A stretch of DNA of 64,000 bases from Noviherbaspirillum suwonense (GTDB lineage Bacteria > Pseudomonadota > Gammaproteobacteria > Burkholderiales > Burkholderiaceae_D), in the NCBI RefSeq assembly GCF_900182955.1, contig NZ_FXUL01000007.1, positions 62,001 to 126,000 of the forward strand, written 5' to 3'. Of the stretch, positions 61,808-64,000 are shown one piece after another; the first letter of the stretch is position 1; every line of letters starts with the position of its first letter. The notes beneath the pieces are model-generated. The model worked only from the letters and a program-made list of their open reading frames with translations. It had not been told where the DNA came from and made no database searches. Position numbers and translations under genes: made by a program.

Positions 61808-62644
61808 TTACCGTATGCCGGCCCGCATGAACGATTGCACGAACTGGCGCTGGAATAGCAGGAAGGCCAGCAGCAGCGGCGCCGATGTCATCAGCGTGGC
61901 CGCGGTGATGATGGACCAGTCCACGCCCTGGTCGGTGGACGAGAAAACTTGCAGGCCCACCGTCAGCGGCCGCGATTCGACCGAGTTGGTGATGATGAGC
62001 GGCCACAGAAAGTTGTTCCAGTGGGTGCTGATCGACACCAGGCCGAACGCCAGGTAGATCGGCTTGGCCAGCGGCACATAGACCTTCATCAGCACCTGCA
62101 GCGCGCTGGCGCCTTCGACGGTGGCGGCCTCGTCCAGTTCGCGCGGGACGGTCTTGAAGGTCTGGCGCAGCAGGAAGATGCCGAAGGCGGAAGCGAAGTA
62201 GGGCAGGCCGATGGACAGGATGGTGTCGCGCAGCCCCAGCTTGTTCATCGTCGCGTAGTTCTCCACGATCAGGATGTCGGGCATCACCATCAGCTGCATC
62301 AGCACCAGCATGAACATCAGGTTGGCGCCGCGAAAAGTGAAGCGGGCGAATGCATAGGCGGCCATGGTCGACAGCACTATCTGCGCGGCGAGGATCATGG
62401 TCACCAGCAGGAAGGTGTTGAGGAAGTAGCGCGGGAACGGCGCGGCATGCCAGGCATTGACGAAGTTCTGCAGCGTCAGCGGCGCCGACAGCGAGAAGCG
62501 GGTGGCGAACGCGGCGGGATGGAAGGCGGTCCAGATCGCATACAGCAGCGGCAGCAGCCACAGCAGGCCCAGCAGCCAGGCCGCAAGGGTTTCCAGCACC
62601 GGGCTGCGGCGCCCGAACGGGTCGGTAACGGCGGGCGTGTTCAT
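61808..62644 (-). CDS. ABC importer permease, UgpE/MalG type
   Basis: 278-aa inner-membrane permease with six predicted helices. It carries the EAA loop that contacts the ATPase, LDEAATVEGASALQVLMKVYVPLAKP, in the C-terminal third. Segments VLSTMAAYAFARFTFRGANLMFMLVLMQLMVMPDILIVENY and STHWNNFLWPLIITNS match carbohydrate uptake transporter-1 family permeases such as UgpE (glycerol-3-phosphate) and MalG. Its start overlaps the upstream permease stop by four bases (ATGA at 62641-62644), so the two are translationally coupled. No ATPase gene lies downstream within the window. Confidence 0.93.
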   Translation of the reverse strand: MNTPAVTDPFGRRSPVLETLAAWLLGLLWLLPLLYAIWTAFHPAAFATRFSLSAPLTLQNFVNAWHAAPFPRYFLNTFLLVTMILAAQIVLSTMAAYAFARFTFRGANLMFMLVLMQLMVMPDILIVENYATMNKLGLRDTILSIGLPYFASAFGIFLLRQTFKTVPRELDEAATVEGASALQVLMKVYVPLAKPIYLAFGLVSISTHWNNFLWPLIITNSVESRPLTVGLQVFSSTDQGVDWSIITAATLMTSAPLLLAFLLFQRQFVQSFMRAGIR

Positions 62645-63516
62645 TGGTAGTGTGTCCTGCGGTCGAGAAAGCGGAACTTGACGATGGCGACGATCGCCAG
62701 CACCAGCAGCAGCACGACCGTCAGCGCGGCGGCATAGGCGGAGTCCCAGAACGAAAAGCCGACTTCGTAGATGTAGTAGAGCAGCAGCGAGCTGGCATTG
62801 TCCGGCCCGCCCTTGGTCATCACCACGATATGGTCGACCAGCCGGAACGAGTTGATCAGCGCATTGATCAGCACGAACAGCGTGGTGGGCATCAGCAGCG
62901 GGAACTGCACGCGCCAGAAGTATTGCCAGCGCGACGCGCCTTCCAGGCTGGCGGCCTCGGCCAGCACCGGCGAGATCTGCTGCAGCGCGGCCAGGTAGAA
63001 GATCATGAAGAAACCGGCCTCCTTCCAGATCGCCACGACGACCAGGCAGCCGAGCACCGTGTCCGGGTTGCCCAGCCAGTTATGCGACGGCAGGCCCAGC
63101 GCCTGCGTCAGCTGCTCCAGCAGGCCGTACTGCGGCGTATAGAAGAACAGCCAGATGTTGGCGACCGCGATCATCGGCAGCACGGTCGGCGTGAAATAGG
63201 CCAGGCGCAGCAGGCCGCGGCCCGGCACCCGGTCGTTGATCCACAGCGCCATCATGATGGCCAGCGCGATCGAGACCGGTATGGTGCCGAAGGCGAACCA
63301 CAGGTTGTTCGTCAGCGCGCGCCAGAACACCGGATCGTCCGCCGCCAGCGCGTAATTCTCCATGCCGACGAAGACCGACGGATTGGACGCCTTGGCGGTC
63401 GAAAAGAAGCTGTGCCAGATGGTGGCCACCGCCGGGTAATGGGTAAAGCCGATCAGCAGCACCATCGCCGGCGCGAGCAGCAGCCAGGGGGTGAGCGGCG
63501 TGTGGGTACGTTGCAT
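62641..63516 (-). CDS. ABC importer permease, UgpA/MalF type
   Basis: 291-aa inner-membrane permease with six predicted helices. Family segments are WLLLAPAMVLLIGFTHYPAVATIWHSFF, LRLAYFTPTVLPMIAVANIWLFFY and the EAA loop LAEAASLEGASRWQYFWRVQFPLLMPTTLFVL, with VMTKGGPDNASSLLLYYIY near the end, which is typical of UgpA-like subunits. Partner of the UgpE-like permease downstream and the binding protein upstream. Substrate could be a polyol, glycerol phosphate or sugar; not decided by sequence. Confidence 0.93.
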   Translation of the reverse strand: MQRTHTPLTPWLLLAPAMVLLIGFTHYPAVATIWHSFFSTAKASNPSVFVGMENYALAADDPVFWRALTNNLWFAFGTIPVSIALAIMMALWINDRVPGRGLLRLAYFTPTVLPMIAVANIWLFFYTPQYGLLEQLTQALGLPSHNWLGNPDTVLGCLVVVAIWKEAGFFMIFYLAALQQISPVLAEAASLEGASRWQYFWRVQFPLLMPTTLFVLINALINSFRLVDHIVVMTKGGPDNASSLLLYYIYEVGFSFWDSAYAAALTVVLLLVLAIVAIVKFRFLDRRTHYQ

Positions 63517-63527
63517 GGAAACCTTGT

Positions 63528-63560
63528 CAGCGGTGGTCAGCGGTGGTCAGCGGTGGTCGG
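63528..63560. repeat. 10-bp tandem repeat between binding protein and permease genes
   Basis: CGGTGGTCAG in direct tandem at 63531, 63541 and (last base pair changed) 63551, preceded by a partial unit CAG at 63528. It occupies the intercistronic space and leads toward the UgpA-type gene. Confidence 0.75.
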
Positions 63561-63612
63561 CGATGAGGCCCCGTCTCGCCGGCCGGAGCGCGGGGCCGGC
63601 CGGCGGAACGGA

Positions 63613-64000
63613 CTAGCGGCGCCAGGTGCGCAGGATGCGGTCGGACTCGCGCTGCGCATCCTTCAGCGCGGCTTCCGGCGTCTTGGTGCCCGACAGTGCC
63701 GCCTGCAGGTTGTCGTTGAGCGCCTTGGTCACGCGCTGGTTGTCATGCGTGGACAGTTCGGCCACGCTGTACTTCAGCTGGTCGCGCGCGACGCCGGCCG
63801 CCGGCACGTCCTGCAGGTACTTCTTCATCTCAGGCGTGTCCCATGCGTCCGGGCGGGTGGCGACATAGCCGGTGGCAATGCTCCACTGCGCGGCGCGCTG
63901 CGGTTCGCTGGCCCAGCGGATGAATTTCATCGCCGCCTTCTGCTGCGCCGGCGACGTCTTGTTGAACACATAGAAATTGCCGCCGCCGGTCGGGCTGCCC
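63613..64000 (-). CDS. ABC sugar/glycerol-phosphate binding protein, C-terminal part (cut by window end)
   Basis: Partial gene running off the right edge; ~129 residues of the C-terminus are visible. The reading frame stays open through the last base. GSPTGGGNFYVFNKTSPAQQKAAMKFIRWASEPQRAAQWSIATGYVATR is the signature of UgpB/MalE-type extracellular solute-binding proteins. It ends ALSGTKTPEAALKDAQRESDRILRTWRR, also family-like. It would be a periplasmic receptor for the two permeases downstream. ORF start and signal peptide lie outside the window. Confidence 0.92.
   Translation of the reverse strand, partial: GSPTGGGNFYVFNKTSPAQQKAAMKFIRWASEPQRAAQWSIATGYVATRPDAWDTPEMKKYLQDVPAAGVARDQLKYSVAELSTHDNQRVTKALNDNLQAALSGTKTPEAALKDAQRESDRILRTWRR

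Overview
The window is GC-rich chromosomal DNA of a betaproteobacterium, most likely Burkholderiales and plausibly Oxalobacteraceae. That placement is inferred from four Bug/TctC-type periplasmic receptors, two DUF4148 proteins, LysR-regulated catabolic clusters and a fused indolepyruvate ferredoxin oxidoreductase. No rRNA, tRNA, CRISPR array, intact insertion sequence or prophage was recognised. Gene density is high, but several low-coding gaps (1.8-2.8, 9.8-11.1, 55.9-56.8 and 57.9-58.7 kb) look like eroded DNA.

0-7.6 kb is a D-tartrate / C4-dicarboxylate module: Bug receptor, NTF2-like lipoprotein, LysR regulator divergent from a very clear D-tartrate dehydratase (TarD), a second Bug receptor and a DctA symporter. 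7.7-12.8 kb holds a zinc alcohol/formaldehyde dehydrogenase, a DJ-1/PfpI protein, a decayed stretch, a 55-aa small gene with its own promoter, a YciI-like protein and a nucleotidyltransferase. 13-24 kb holds two acid-catabolism blocks: LysR / FAD-linked oxidase (GlcD type) / MFS transporter, then Lrp / fused IorAB / acyl-CoA dehydrogenase / Bug receptor. 24-30 kb is a gentisate pathway operon: divergent LysR, flavin monooxygenase, gentisate 1,2-dioxygenase, fumarylpyruvate hydrolase, zeta-class GST isomerase and a Bug receptor.

30-43 kb is mixed: aldo/keto reductase, family-4-like uracil-DNA glycosylase, DUF1264 protein, a stand-alone periplasmic Cache protein plus chemoreceptor behind a sigma-28-like promoter, DUF4148, a methyltransferase divergent from an AraC-type regulator, and a TetR regulator divergent from an NTF2 / MBL-fold pair across a 36-bp palindrome. 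43.0-43.3 kb carries the most unusual item: two homologous ~65-nt predicted small RNAs transcribed toward each other, each starting GUCUCCUCC, which is complementary to the extended Shine-Dalgarno sequence AGGAGACA that recurs upstream of several transport and catabolic genes in this same window.

43.7-58 kb contains acyl-CoA dehydrogenase + hybrid kinase, a D-threonate/D-erythronate type operon (KdgT, OtnK-family kinase, PdxA2, DeoR), a multi-PAS hybrid kinase, and two divergent paralogous histidine kinases, one interrupted by a +1 frameshift in an A5 run. 58.7-64 kb has a tyrosine recombinase that has lost key catalytic residues, a Cache-GGDEF diguanylate cyclase, and an ABC sugar/glycerol-phosphate type importer (two permeases and a truncated binding protein) running off the window end.
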